Positions 45,240 through 52,868 of a DNA stretch of 64,000 nucleotides are shown here, one piece after another. A model generated the notes under the pieces. The model saw nothing but the letters and a program-made list of their open reading frames with translations, did not search any database and was not told the DNA's origin. Source of the DNA: Nocardioides oceani (lineage in GTDB: Bacteria; Actinomycetota; Actinomycetes; Propionibacteriales; Nocardioidaceae). The number at the start of each line of letters is the position of its first letter. The stretch's first letter is position 1. A program made the position numbers and the translations under genes. The stretch spans positions 372,001 through 436,000 of the forward strand of contig NZ_JAUHJQ010000002.1 in the NCBI RefSeq assembly GCF_030412965.1, read 5' to 3'.

Positions 45240-45434
45240 GTGCCGAACGATCCCTGGTCCGTCCTTCGCGCCGAGGAGGAGCACGAGCTCGACCCGCTCC
45301 TCCCGGACCCGGTCGAGATCGCGCTCAGCCTCGGGCTGTTGCTGGCCGTCGTCGCCCTGCTCGTGCTGGTCGCCGTGGTCGTCGTCCGTCGGCGGCGGCG
45401 CGACCGGGAGCTCGAGGACCGCCCCGGCTCCTGA
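45240..45434 (+). CDS. 64-aa single-pass membrane protein
   Basis: GTG 45240 with TAGGGT (45228-45233) 6 nt upstream. The acidic N-terminus (MPNDPWSVLRAEEEHELDPLL) is followed by one long hydrophobic helix (residues about 27-49) and a basic stop-transfer run RRRRR with an acidic tail. N-out/C-in or the reverse cannot be decided safely; the positive residues favour a cytoplasmic C-terminus. Function unknown. Probably transcribed separately from bioQ. Confidence 0.65.
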   Translation: MPNDPWSVLRAEEEHELDPLLPDPVEIALSLGLLLAVVALLVLVAVVVVRRRRRDRELEDRPGS

Positions 45435-45442
45435 GCCGGCGC

Positions 45443-46051
45443 TCAGCCGTCGACGAGCGCGCCGTGCTGCTCGGCGAGGAGCACCGCGCCCGCGACGTCG
45501 AGCCTGGTACGCCGCATGCGGGTCGTCGTGAGGTCGACCCCGTCGAGGGTGGCCCCGCGCAGGTCGGCGCCATCGAGGACCGTCTCGCGGAGGACCGCGT
45601 CGGTCAGCCGCGCGTCGCGCAGCACCGCCCCGGTGAGGTCGGACAGCGACAGGTCGGCCTCGCGGAGGTCGAGGTCGCTGAGGTCGAGCCCCGTCAGGCG
45701 GGTGCCGCGGATCGTCACGCCGCGCCACACCCCGCCGATCACCCGCAGCGGTCGCAGCGTGCACTCGCTGAACACCGACCCGGTCAGCTTGCAGCCGTCG
45801 AAGGTCGCGTCGAAGAACGACACCCGCCGGAAGTCGCAGGCGACGAAGGCGCTCGCGACGTGGGTGGAGGACGTGAGCCGCCCACCGTGGAAGGTGCAGC
45901 GCTCGAAGGTCGCGCCGGCGGTGCGCGCCTCGCTGAGGTCGACGTCGGTGAAGGTGCACCCGACGTACCGCGCGGCCCCGAGGTCCTCGCCGTAGAGGTC
46001 GAGGTCGCGCAGGTGCTCGCCCTCGACCACGGCCGGGCCGGCGCCGCTCAC
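45443..46051 (-). CDS. pentapeptide-repeat protein
   Basis: 202 aa from GTG 46051. Runs of A(D/N)LxX pentapeptides build a right-handed quadrilateral beta-helix: LDLYGEDLGAARYVGCTFTDVDLSEA, ATFERCTFHGG, FVACDFRRVSFFDATFDGCKLTGS and LDLSDLDLREADLSLSDLTGAVLRDARLTDAVL (shown as fragments). Qnr/MfpA proteins of this fold protect DNA gyrase from quinolones by mimicking DNA, and this protein has Qnr-like length; the identity of the target is not proven. Start overlaps the M23 gene's stop (GTGA). Confidence 0.88.
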   Translation of the reverse strand: MSGAGPAVVEGEHLRDLDLYGEDLGAARYVGCTFTDVDLSEARTAGATFERCTFHGGRLTSSTHVASAFVACDFRRVSFFDATFDGCKLTGSVFSECTLRPLRVIGGVWRGVTIRGTRLTGLDLSDLDLREADLSLSDLTGAVLRDARLTDAVLRETVLDGADLRGATLDGVDLTTTRMRRTRLDVAGAVLLAEQHGALVDG

Positions 46052-46626
46052 GACGCGGCCTGCAGCCGCAGGAGGGGCCTCGGCCAGGTGGCGGTGGAGA
46101 GGCCTCCGCCGACGGTGCGCTTCTCGAAGTGCAGGTGACAGCCGTCGGGCGCGGCGTCGTCGGAGGCCCGGGCGAAGAACGTCCCGGGCGTCAGCGTGTC
46201 GCCCTCGCGGACCAGCACCTTGCGGGTGTGCCCGATGACGACGTCCCAGCCCCGCTTGCGGTTGCGCAGCACGACCGGGCTCGAGCCGTAGGCCGGGCCG
46301 AGGGCGTCGTTGCTGACGACCCGGGCCCAGAAGCGGGTGCGCAGCTTGGTCCCGCAGCCCATCGCGACGTCGATGCCGTGGTGGAAGCCGCGCTCGTCCT
46401 CGCACCGCGGGTCGGGGGAGTAGTAGGGCGCCCGCGTGCAGCCGAACGGGATCATGATCCGGTGCTTCCCGGCGAACCACGGCGAGGTGTAGCGGGTGGT
46501 GTCGGCGGTGTAGAAGACCCAGTCCGGGTCGGGCTTCGCGACGGCGGGCGCGGTGGGCGCCGCGGTGAGCAGGCCGAGCACGAGCAGCAGCGGGGCGAGG
46601 GCCAGGAGGGGCCGGTGCGGTCGCAT
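46048..46626 (-). CDS. secreted M23 (LytM)-like peptidase
   Basis: 192 aa from ATG 46626 with a Sec signal (MRPHRPLLALAPLLLVLGLL, then APAVAKPD cleavage region). Metal ligands of the LytM fold are visible: GFHHGIDVAMGCG (His and Asp of HxxxD) and the CHLHFEKR motif (HxH). The protein is short and contains only this domain plus an N-terminal lead with two Cys-containing loops. Likely acts on peptidoglycan outside the cell. It is the third gene of a tightly packed leftward group. Confidence 0.82.
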   Translation of the reverse strand: MRPHRPLLALAPLLLVLGLLTAAPTAPAVAKPDPDWVFYTADTTRYTSPWFAGKHRIMIPFGCTRAPYYSPDPRCEDERGFHHGIDVAMGCGTKLRTRFWARVVSNDALGPAYGSSPVVLRNRKRGWDVVIGHTRKVLVREGDTLTPGTFFARASDDAAPDGCHLHFEKRTVGGGLSTATWPRPLLRLQAAS

Positions 46627-46630
46627 GGCC

Positions 46631-47203
46631 TCAGCCAAGCACAGCGCTCCGACGGTCCGGGATGCCCAGGGGCCAGCGGTGGAGCAGCCGGCACCCGTCG
46701 GCCTGGTACCACGCCAGGTCGAGCCACTCCGCGCGGCAGCGCGCCGGGACGAGCCCGGCCACCAGCTCGCGCGTCGAGGCCTCCGAGACCTCCGTCGAGG
46801 TCAGGTCGAGCGTCAGGTGCGGGACCGGCTCGAACTCCCCGGCGTACGGCGGGCACTGGGGGAACGCGGCCGCCAACCGGGACGTCAGCTCGCGGAACGG
46901 CCCGTCCGGCTCCGGCACCAGGTGGATGATCCCGCTCCCGAACGTCGCCACCCGCTCGAGGACGAAGTCGAACGGCCCGAGCCCCGCCGCGACCTCCGCC
47001 ACGGTGGCGAGGTCCGCGGCCGAGGGGTCGACCAGCCAGGGCCCGAGCGCGGTGACGTGCGCGTGCACGAAGGCGGGGTCGGCGGAGACCCAGGCCGGGT
47101 CGTAGTGCGCGTGCCGCTCCCGCACCACGGGCTCGACCGGCGGCACCGGCACCTGCAGCACGGTGTGTCCCGGGTGACCCGGCTGCCCCGGATCGCCGCT
47201 CAC
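46631..47203 (-). CDS. 2'-5' RNA ligase/2H phosphoesterase-like protein
   Basis: 190 aa from GTG 47203. Two HxT motifs, HAHVTALGPW and PHLTLDLT, about 80 residues apart, mark the 2H phosphoesterase fold; GIIHLVPEP lies between. The family acts on 2',3'-cyclic phosphates or 2',5' linkages in RNA and nucleotides; the exact substrate is unknown. The start overlaps the stop of the VOC gene. Confidence 0.85.
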   Translation of the reverse strand: MSGDPGQPGHPGHTVLQVPVPPVEPVVRERHAHYDPAWVSADPAFVHAHVTALGPWLVDPSAADLATVAEVAAGLGPFDFVLERVATFGSGIIHLVPEPDGPFRELTSRLAAAFPQCPPYAGEFEPVPHLTLDLTSTEVSEASTRELVAGLVPARCRAEWLDLAWYQADGCRLLHRWPLGIPDRRSAVLG

Positions 47204-47622
47204 GGCAGGGTGAACTGACCGACGGCCAGGCTGCGCAGCACGCACAGCTCGTTGCCCTCGGGGTCGGCGAGCACCACCCACGAGACCGACGGGTCCTGCC
47301 CGACGTCGGCCCGGGTCGCGCCCAGGCCCAGCAGCCGCTCGACCTCGTCGGCCTGGGAGCAGTCGACGGGAGACAGGTCCAGGTGCAGCCGGTTCTTGGC
47401 CGTCTTCCCCTCCGGCACGGGCTGGAGGAGCAACGTCGGCACGACCGCCCCGGCGCGCACGTCGGCGAGCCGCTGGACGTCCGGGACGCGCTCGGGGCCG
47501 ATCTCGACGCTGCCGTCGTCCTCGGTGCCGACCACGACCCACCCCAGCGCCGCGCACCAGAAGTCCGCGAGCCGGACGGGGTCGTGGCAGTCGACGACGG
47601 TCTCGGTCAGCCGCGAGGTCAT
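47200..47622 (-). CDS. VOC/glyoxalase-like protein
   Basis: 140 aa from ATG 47622 (an in-frame TTG at 47634 is less likely). RLTETVVDCHDPVRLADFWCAALGW and SWVVLADPEGNELCVL are the two half-sites of the Glyoxalase_6 type VOC fold. A metal-dependent small-molecule enzyme or a binding protein; the substrate is unknown. It lies 23 bp after the des operon on the same strand and may be co-transcribed. Confidence 0.85.
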   Translation of the reverse strand: MTSRLTETVVDCHDPVRLADFWCAALGWVVVGTEDDGSVEIGPERVPDVQRLADVRAGAVVPTLLLQPVPEGKTAKNRLHLDLSPVDCSQADEVERLLGLGATRADVGQDPSVSWVVLADPEGNELCVLRSLAVGQFTLP

Positions 47623-47644
47623 GCCGCCAGTCAACCGCCCGCGG

Positions 47645-49984
47645 TCACGGCGCCGCCACCGGGTTGGCCAGGGTGCCGGCGTACATCAGCGACTCCGCCT
47701 GGTCGGAGAGGTCGACCATCTGCAGGGTGTTGCGCAGCTGGAGCCGGTTGAGGCAGCTGTGACGGAACTCGGCGCGCATCAGGTCGTACGCCGCGTGCCG
47801 CTCCGCCAGCTCGGGGTGGTCGTCGCGGTGGCGCACCAGGCAGGCGCGCACCTCGTCCCAGAAGGCCGCCTCGTCGAGCACGCCGTCGAGGTGCAGGATC
47901 GCCGCGACGTGCCGCAGCACCCCGTCGAAGACGTCGGTGTGCAGCGCGAGCGCCCGCACGTCCTGGGGCACGTCGGCGCGGATCCGCTCGACGTCGGGCG
48001 GCAGCGGCTGGTCGTCCATGACCGCGACCTCCTCGCCGACGTCCTTCATCAGCACGCGGTCCACGACGCCGTCGCGCAGCACGAGGACGAGGTTCTCCCC
48101 GTGCGGCATGAACGCCAGCTCGTGGGCCAGCAGGCAGTGCGCGACCGGCCGGACGTAGGCGTCGAGCCAGCGGCGCACCCACGCCCGCGGCTCCAGCCCG
48201 GATCGCTCGACCAGGGCGGTGACGAACGCCCGGCCGTCGCCGTCGCGGTGCAGCAGCGCGGCCATCGTCGCCAGCCGCTCGCCCTCGCGCAGCAGGGGGA
48301 GCGGGCTCTCGCGCCACAGCGCGGCGATCATCTTCTGGTACGGCGACCGCACGCCGGCCCGGTCCGCGAGCCGGTGGTAGGCGTCGCCGGTGTAGCCGAT
48401 CGCGGCCCGCTCGCGCAGCACCGAGAACCCGCACGCGCGCAGCTCCTCGTCGCCCGCGACGAGGTCGGCGACCCAGTCGTTGATCGCCGGCGTCGGGCCC
48501 ATGTATGCCGGGGACAGCCCGCGCAGGAAGCCCATGTTCTGCACCGCGAGCGCGGTCTTCACGTAGTGCCGCTCGGGCCGGCTGGTGTTGAAGAACGTCC
48601 GGATCGACTGCTGCGCCCGGTAGGTGTCGGGGCCCTCGCCGAGCGGCACCAGGTCGCGCCGCGCGACGTCGGGTGCGAACGTGACCGCGACCTTGGTCCG
48701 CCACTGCCAGGGGTGGAGCGGCAGGTAGAGGTAGTCGGCCGGGTCCAGCCCGAGGTCGCGCAGCCGCTTCTCGAACCCGACCCGGGTGTCCTCGTCGAGC
48801 TCGGTCGCCCACAGCGCCTCCTCGGTCAGGTCGGCCGACAGCGAGAGCCGCGTGTGCTCGCGCCGCGCGGCCACCCAGACCAGGCGCACGGGGGCGCCGG
48901 CCTCGGGGGAGTACGCCGCGTGGTCGTCGACCCCGAAGCCGATCCGCCCGTTGTTGGCGAGGAAGCCCGGGTGGCCCTCGGTCATCGCGGCCTCGACCGC
49001 CTGGTAGCCCTCGGTCCCGTCCAGCTCGAGCAGCTCCTCGACCGACCGGGTGGAGTGCGCCAGCTTCCACGCGGCCGAGGCCAGCGTGGCGGCCAGCTCC
49101 TCCAGGTAGGTCGGCAGCAGGCCGTCGGGGACGCCGAGCAGCGGCGCCAGCTCGACGACCAGCTCCTGCACGTCCAGCGGCGCCGGCTCCCCGTCGAGCG
49201 TCCGCTCGACGCTCGCCTCCTCGACCGCCCAGTGCTCGAGCGCGAGCATCTGCGCGCGGAAGGTGTACCGCGTCCGGCCGTCGGGGGAGACCAGCTTCCA
49301 CCGCTCGTCCGCGAGGTCGCCGACCGGCGTCGGCGCCAGCAACCGCTCGTGGGAGAGCTCGGAGAGGGCCTTGGTCACCAGGTGCCGTTGGGCGCGGGCG
49401 AGGTGGTCGGGGGTCAGGTGCGCCGCCGTCAGGTCGGCGGGCAGGTCAGGGGCTGGCGGGGTCGGGCGGTCCAGCACGGAGAGGACGGCCTCCTTCGCGA
49501 CGGGGGTGGTCAGGGAGACGGTGCGCAGCTCGCGGAACCCGAAGGCGGTGTTCATCGCGCGGATCGCGCCGTTGCGGGCGTCGGGCTCGACGACCACGCG
49601 ACGGACGCCCGGGTCGGCGAAGCAGTGGTCGAGCACGGCGCCGAAGACCCGGCGGGTGAACCCCGGCACCGGGTCGCCGCTGGGCGGCGCGACGAGCACG
49701 TGCATCCCCAGGTCGCCCGCCCGCAGGTCGGGCAGGTCGCGGACCGGCGAGTGCGTCGAGCGCACGGGGTCGTAGGTCTCGGCGAGGAACGCCGGCTCGC
49801 CGTCGACCCGCCCCAGCCAGGCGTGGTGGTGGGGGTCGTCGGCGATGGCGGCGTACTCCGTGGCGACGTCGTGGACGCTCGCGCCCTGCATCAACCAGAA
49901 GGCCGACCGGGGGTGGGTGACCCAGCGGTGCAGCAGGTCGAGGTCGCGGTCGAGGTCGAGCGGCTCCAGCGTCACGGCGCTCAC
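47645..49984 (-). CDS. desD: DesC-DesD fusion: acyltransferase + NIS siderophore synthetase
   Basis: 779 aa. Residues 1-170 form a GNAT-like N-acyltransferase (DesC role: acylating N-hydroxycadaverine), with TEYAAIADDPHHHAWLGRVDGEPAFLAETYDP and VRRVVVEPDARNGAIRAMNTAFGF (key DARNxAIRAxNTAFGF). From about 190 onward the sequence follows Streptomyces DesD, an IucA/IucC-type NIS synthetase: MTEGHPGFLANNGRIGFG, LHPWQW, AQQSIRTFFNTSRPERHYVKTAL, FMPHGENLVLVL and LNRLQLRNTLQMVDL. DesC and DesD are separate proteins in Streptomyces. Start overlaps the desB stop (GTGA). Fusing them may channel the acylated monomer to the macrocyclising synthetase. Confidence 0.93.
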   Translation of the reverse strand: MSAVTLEPLDLDRDLDLLHRWVTHPRSAFWLMQGASVHDVATEYAAIADDPHHHAWLGRVDGEPAFLAETYDPVRSTHSPVRDLPDLRAGDLGMHVLVAPPSGDPVPGFTRRVFGAVLDHCFADPGVRRVVVEPDARNGAIRAMNTAFGFRELRTVSLTTPVAKEAVLSVLDRPTPPAPDLPADLTAAHLTPDHLARAQRHLVTKALSELSHERLLAPTPVGDLADERWKLVSPDGRTRYTFRAQMLALEHWAVEEASVERTLDGEPAPLDVQELVVELAPLLGVPDGLLPTYLEELAATLASAAWKLAHSTRSVEELLELDGTEGYQAVEAAMTEGHPGFLANNGRIGFGVDDHAAYSPEAGAPVRLVWVAARREHTRLSLSADLTEEALWATELDEDTRVGFEKRLRDLGLDPADYLYLPLHPWQWRTKVAVTFAPDVARRDLVPLGEGPDTYRAQQSIRTFFNTSRPERHYVKTALAVQNMGFLRGLSPAYMGPTPAINDWVADLVAGDEELRACGFSVLRERAAIGYTGDAYHRLADRAGVRSPYQKMIAALWRESPLPLLREGERLATMAALLHRDGDGRAFVTALVERSGLEPRAWVRRWLDAYVRPVAHCLLAHELAFMPHGENLVLVLRDGVVDRVLMKDVGEEVAVMDDQPLPPDVERIRADVPQDVRALALHTDVFDGVLRHVAAILHLDGVLDEAAFWDEVRACLVRHRDDHPELAERHAAYDLMRAEFRHSCLNRLQLRNTLQMVDLSDQAESLMYAGTLANPVAAP

Positions 49985-51279
49985 GGCACGCTCCGCAGGT
50001 GGTCGGGGACGCCGAAGGACTGCACGGCGATCCGCTTCTCGACCGGGTAGACCTCGCGGCCGGTGAGCGCCGCGATGATCACCGAGTTCCGGTAGGCGCC
50101 CATCCCGAGGTCGGGCGCCACGAAGCCGTGGGTGTGCTCCTCGGCGTTCTGCACGAAGACCTCGGCGCCGCCGTGGTCCACGGCGTACGTCGCCGACGCG
50201 ACGTACCGCCCGCGCTCGTCGAGCCGGAGCCGGTCGCGCACCGGGTCGAGGAAGTCCGGCACCTGCGCGGCGTAGCCGGTGGCGAGCACCAGCCCCTCGG
50301 TGCGCACCGAGAAGTCCTCGCCGGTCTCGTCGTGGTGCAGGCCGAGGGTGTACGCCGCGCCGTCCCAGGCCGCGTCGACGACCGCGGTGTTGGTCAGCAG
50401 CGTCGTGCGCGGGCCGGCGCCCTGCACGCGCAGCCGGTAGTGCAGGTCGAAGATCGCGTCGACCAGGTCACCGCTGATGCCCTTGTAGAGCGAGCGCTGC
50501 TCGCGCAGCAGCCGCTCGCGGGTCCCGGCGGGCAGGTCCTGGAAGTACGAGGTGTACTCCGGCGAGGTCATCTCGAGGGTGAGCTTGGTGTACTCCATCG
50601 GGAAGAAGCGCGGGCTGCGGGTCAGCCAGACCAGCTCGTAGTCGTGGTCGGGGCTCTCGGCGAGCAGGTCGTGGTAGACCTCCGCGGCGCTCTGGCCGCT
50701 GCCGACGACCGTGATCCGCGGCAGCGCCTGAAGCTCGGCCTTGCGGGCGAGGTAGTCGGCGGAGTGGATCGCCGGCCCGCCCGCCTCGCGGACGCACGGC
50801 AGCACCCGCGGCTGCGTGCCGGTGCCCAGCACGACCGCACGGCCGCGGAACACCTCGCCGCGCGCGGTGCTCACCACGTAGGTGGCGCCGTCGTGCTCGA
50901 CCGAGGTCACCGCCTGCCCGAAGCGCACCGAGCCGAGCCGCTCGGCGGCCCACCGGCAGTACTCGTCGTACTCGCGGCGCAGGGGGTAGAAGGACTCGCG
51001 GATGTAGAAGGCGTAGAGGTGGCCGGTCTCCTTGAGGTAGCTCAGGAAGGACCAGCGCGAGGTCGGGTCGGCCATCGTCACCAGGTCGGCCAGGAACGGC
51101 ACCTGCAGCGTGGCGTCGTCGAGCATCATCCCGGGGTGCCAGGCGAGGTGGTCGCGGGCCTCGAGGAAGACGCAGTCGAGGTCCTCGACGGGGTCGGCCA
51201 GGCAGGCCAGGCCCAGGTTGAACGGGCCCAGGCCGATGCCGACGACGTCGTGGACCCGGCGGTCGTCGGGTGCGCTCAC
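49981..51279 (-). CDS. desB: lysine/cadaverine N-monooxygenase
   Basis: 432 aa from GTG 51279, SidA/IucD/PvdA family. FAD motif VVGIGLGPFNLGLA, substrate region HPGMMLDDATLQVPFLADLVTMADPTSRWSFLSYLKETGHLYAFYIRE (key MLxDATLQVPFLxDLVT), NADPH motif VVGSGQSAAEVYHDLL and the C-terminal ATGY and FVQN elements. It N-hydroxylates cadaverine, the second step of desferrioxamine-type synthesis. Overlaps desA and desCD by 4 nt on either side. Confidence 0.94.
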   Translation of the reverse strand: MSAPDDRRVHDVVGIGLGPFNLGLACLADPVEDLDCVFLEARDHLAWHPGMMLDDATLQVPFLADLVTMADPTSRWSFLSYLKETGHLYAFYIRESFYPLRREYDEYCRWAAERLGSVRFGQAVTSVEHDGATYVVSTARGEVFRGRAVVLGTGTQPRVLPCVREAGGPAIHSADYLARKAELQALPRITVVGSGQSAAEVYHDLLAESPDHDYELVWLTRSPRFFPMEYTKLTLEMTSPEYTSYFQDLPAGTRERLLREQRSLYKGISGDLVDAIFDLHYRLRVQGAGPRTTLLTNTAVVDAAWDGAAYTLGLHHDETGEDFSVRTEGLVLATGYAAQVPDFLDPVRDRLRLDERGRYVASATYAVDHGGAEVFVQNAEEHTHGFVAPDLGMGAYRNSVIIAALTGREVYPVEKRIAVQSFGVPDHLRSVP

Positions 51280-52736
51280 GCCGCCGCCTCCGCGGTCAGC
51301 TCGCGGCCGAGCGCGGCGACCGCGTCGGTGACCGCGAGGACGTCGTCGAGGGTGGCCACCGGGTTGAGCAGGGTCAGCTTGAGCCAGCACCGGCCCCCGA
51401 CCTTGGTGGCGGCCACCATGGCGGCGCCGCGCTCGTAGAGGGTGGCGCGGATCCGGCCGGCGAGTAGGTCGGCGGTGTCCTCGGCCAGCCCGGCGGGGCG
51501 GTAGCGGAAGACCACGGTCGAGAGCTGCGGCGTCGCGGCCAGCTCGAGCTCGGGGTGGTCGGCGAGGCGCTCGCCGACAGCGGTGGCGAGGTCGACGACG
51601 TCCTCGACGTACCCGCCGATGGTGTCGGGGCCCATCACCCGCAGGGTCAGCCACAGCTTGAGCGCGTCGAAGCGACGCGTGGTCTGCAGGCTCTTGTCGA
51701 CCTGGTTCGGGTGTGCGGCGTCCTTCGGGTTGAGGTAGTCCGCGTGCCAGGTCACGTGGCCGAGGTGGCGGCTGTCGCGGACGACGAGGGCGCTGGAGGA
51801 GACCGGCTGGAACCACGTCTTGTGGTAGTCCACGGTCACCGAGTCGGCCCGCTCGATGCCGGCGAGGCGCGGGCGGAGCCGGGCGGAGGCGAGCAGGCCG
51901 CCGCCGTACGCCGCGTCGACGTGCAGCCACGCGCCGTGCGCCTCGGCGAGGGCGGCGACGGCCGGGAGCGGGTCGATCGCGCCGAAGTCGGTCGTGCCGG
52001 CGGTGGCGACGACCGCCATCGGCACGTGGCCGGCGTCGCGGACGCCGGCCAGCGCGCGGCTCAGCGCGAGGGGATCCATCCGGTGGTCGTCGTCGACCGC
52101 GACGGTGACGACGGCGTCGGGGGCCAGGCCGAGCAGCTTGGCGGCCTTCTGGACGCTGAAGTGCCCGTCGGCCGAGGCCAGGACCCGCAGGTCGGCGGTC
52201 GCGTGTCCGGCGGCGAGCGCGGCGTCGCGGGCCAGGTGCAGCGCCTGCAGGTTCGACTGCGTCCCGCCGCTGGTGAAGACCCCGTCCGCGGTCGCGCCGA
52301 ACCCGATCCGCCCGGCGGTCCAGTCGATCAGGTGCCGCTCGACGAACGTCCCGCCGACGCTCTGGTCGAAGGTGTCGAGGGAGGAGTTCACCGAGGAGAC
52401 GAAGAGCTCGGCCAGCAGGGCGGGCACGACGACCGGGCAGTTGAGGTGGGCGACGTACGCCGGGTCGTGGAACCACACGGCGTCGTCGAGCCAGACCCGG
52501 CTCATCTCGGCCAGCGCCGCGCGGGTGTCGCCGAGCGGGCGGTCGAGGTCGACGTCGGCGACGACCTTCGCGGCCTGCTCGGGCAGCACCCCGGTGGCCG
52601 GGCCCGCCTGGGCGGTGAGCGCGTCGGCGAGGTGGTCCAGACCCAGCCGCATGCTCGCGAGGAAGTCCTCGAGGTGGTCGGGGTGGAACAGGTGGCGGGT
52701 GTCGCGGGCATGCCGCGCGGGCGTGGCTGGGAGCAC
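51276..52736 (-). CDS. desA: PLP-dependent lysine decarboxylase (DesA type)
   Basis: 486 aa from GTG 52736 with a strong GGAAGGAAGG ribosome site. Closely follows Streptomyces DesA: PAYVAHLNCPVVVPALLAE, NSSLDTFDQSVGGTFVE, GVFTSGGTQSNLQAL, HVDAAYGGGLLAS and the PLP-Lys306 motif VDYHKTWFQPVSSSALVVRD, then QVDKSLQTTRRFDALKLWLTLR (fragments). It decarboxylates lysine to cadaverine and opens the operon desA-desB-desCD. Iron box 3 sits 62 bp upstream. Confidence 0.95.
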   Translation of the reverse strand: MLPATPARHARDTRHLFHPDHLEDFLASMRLGLDHLADALTAQAGPATGVLPEQAAKVVADVDLDRPLGDTRAALAEMSRVWLDDAVWFHDPAYVAHLNCPVVVPALLAELFVSSVNSSLDTFDQSVGGTFVERHLIDWTAGRIGFGATADGVFTSGGTQSNLQALHLARDAALAAGHATADLRVLASADGHFSVQKAAKLLGLAPDAVVTVAVDDDHRMDPLALSRALAGVRDAGHVPMAVVATAGTTDFGAIDPLPAVAALAEAHGAWLHVDAAYGGGLLASARLRPRLAGIERADSVTVDYHKTWFQPVSSSALVVRDSRHLGHVTWHADYLNPKDAAHPNQVDKSLQTTRRFDALKLWLTLRVMGPDTIGGYVEDVVDLATAVGERLADHPELELAATPQLSTVVFRYRPAGLAEDTADLLAGRIRATLYERGAAMVAATKVGGRCWLKLTLLNPVATLDDVLAVTDAVAALGRELTAEAAA

Positions 52737-52797
52737 GAGCCTTCCTTCCGAGTCAGGTCAGGCTGGGGGGACCCGGCGGCCGCGCCACGGCCGTCGG

Positions 52798-52816
52798 TTA
52801 GGTAAGGCTCACCTTA
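52798..52816 (-). promoter_or_regulatory. IdeR/DmdR iron box 3
   Basis: TTAGGTAAGGCTCACCTTA, 19 bp, matches the DtxR/IdeR/DmdR consensus and is close to boxes 1 and 2. It lies upstream of desA (minus strand), so the siderophore operon should be repressed when iron is plentiful. Confidence 0.9.
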
Positions 52817-52868
52817 GTGACACCGAAGTGGGCGTGCGCAACCCCCCGGCCGTCCGGTGGGACCCACG

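Noticed and set aside
47252..50050. 932-codon rightward frame over the des genes
   Set aside because: Repetitive R/G/V/H-rich shadow of desCD; no motif.
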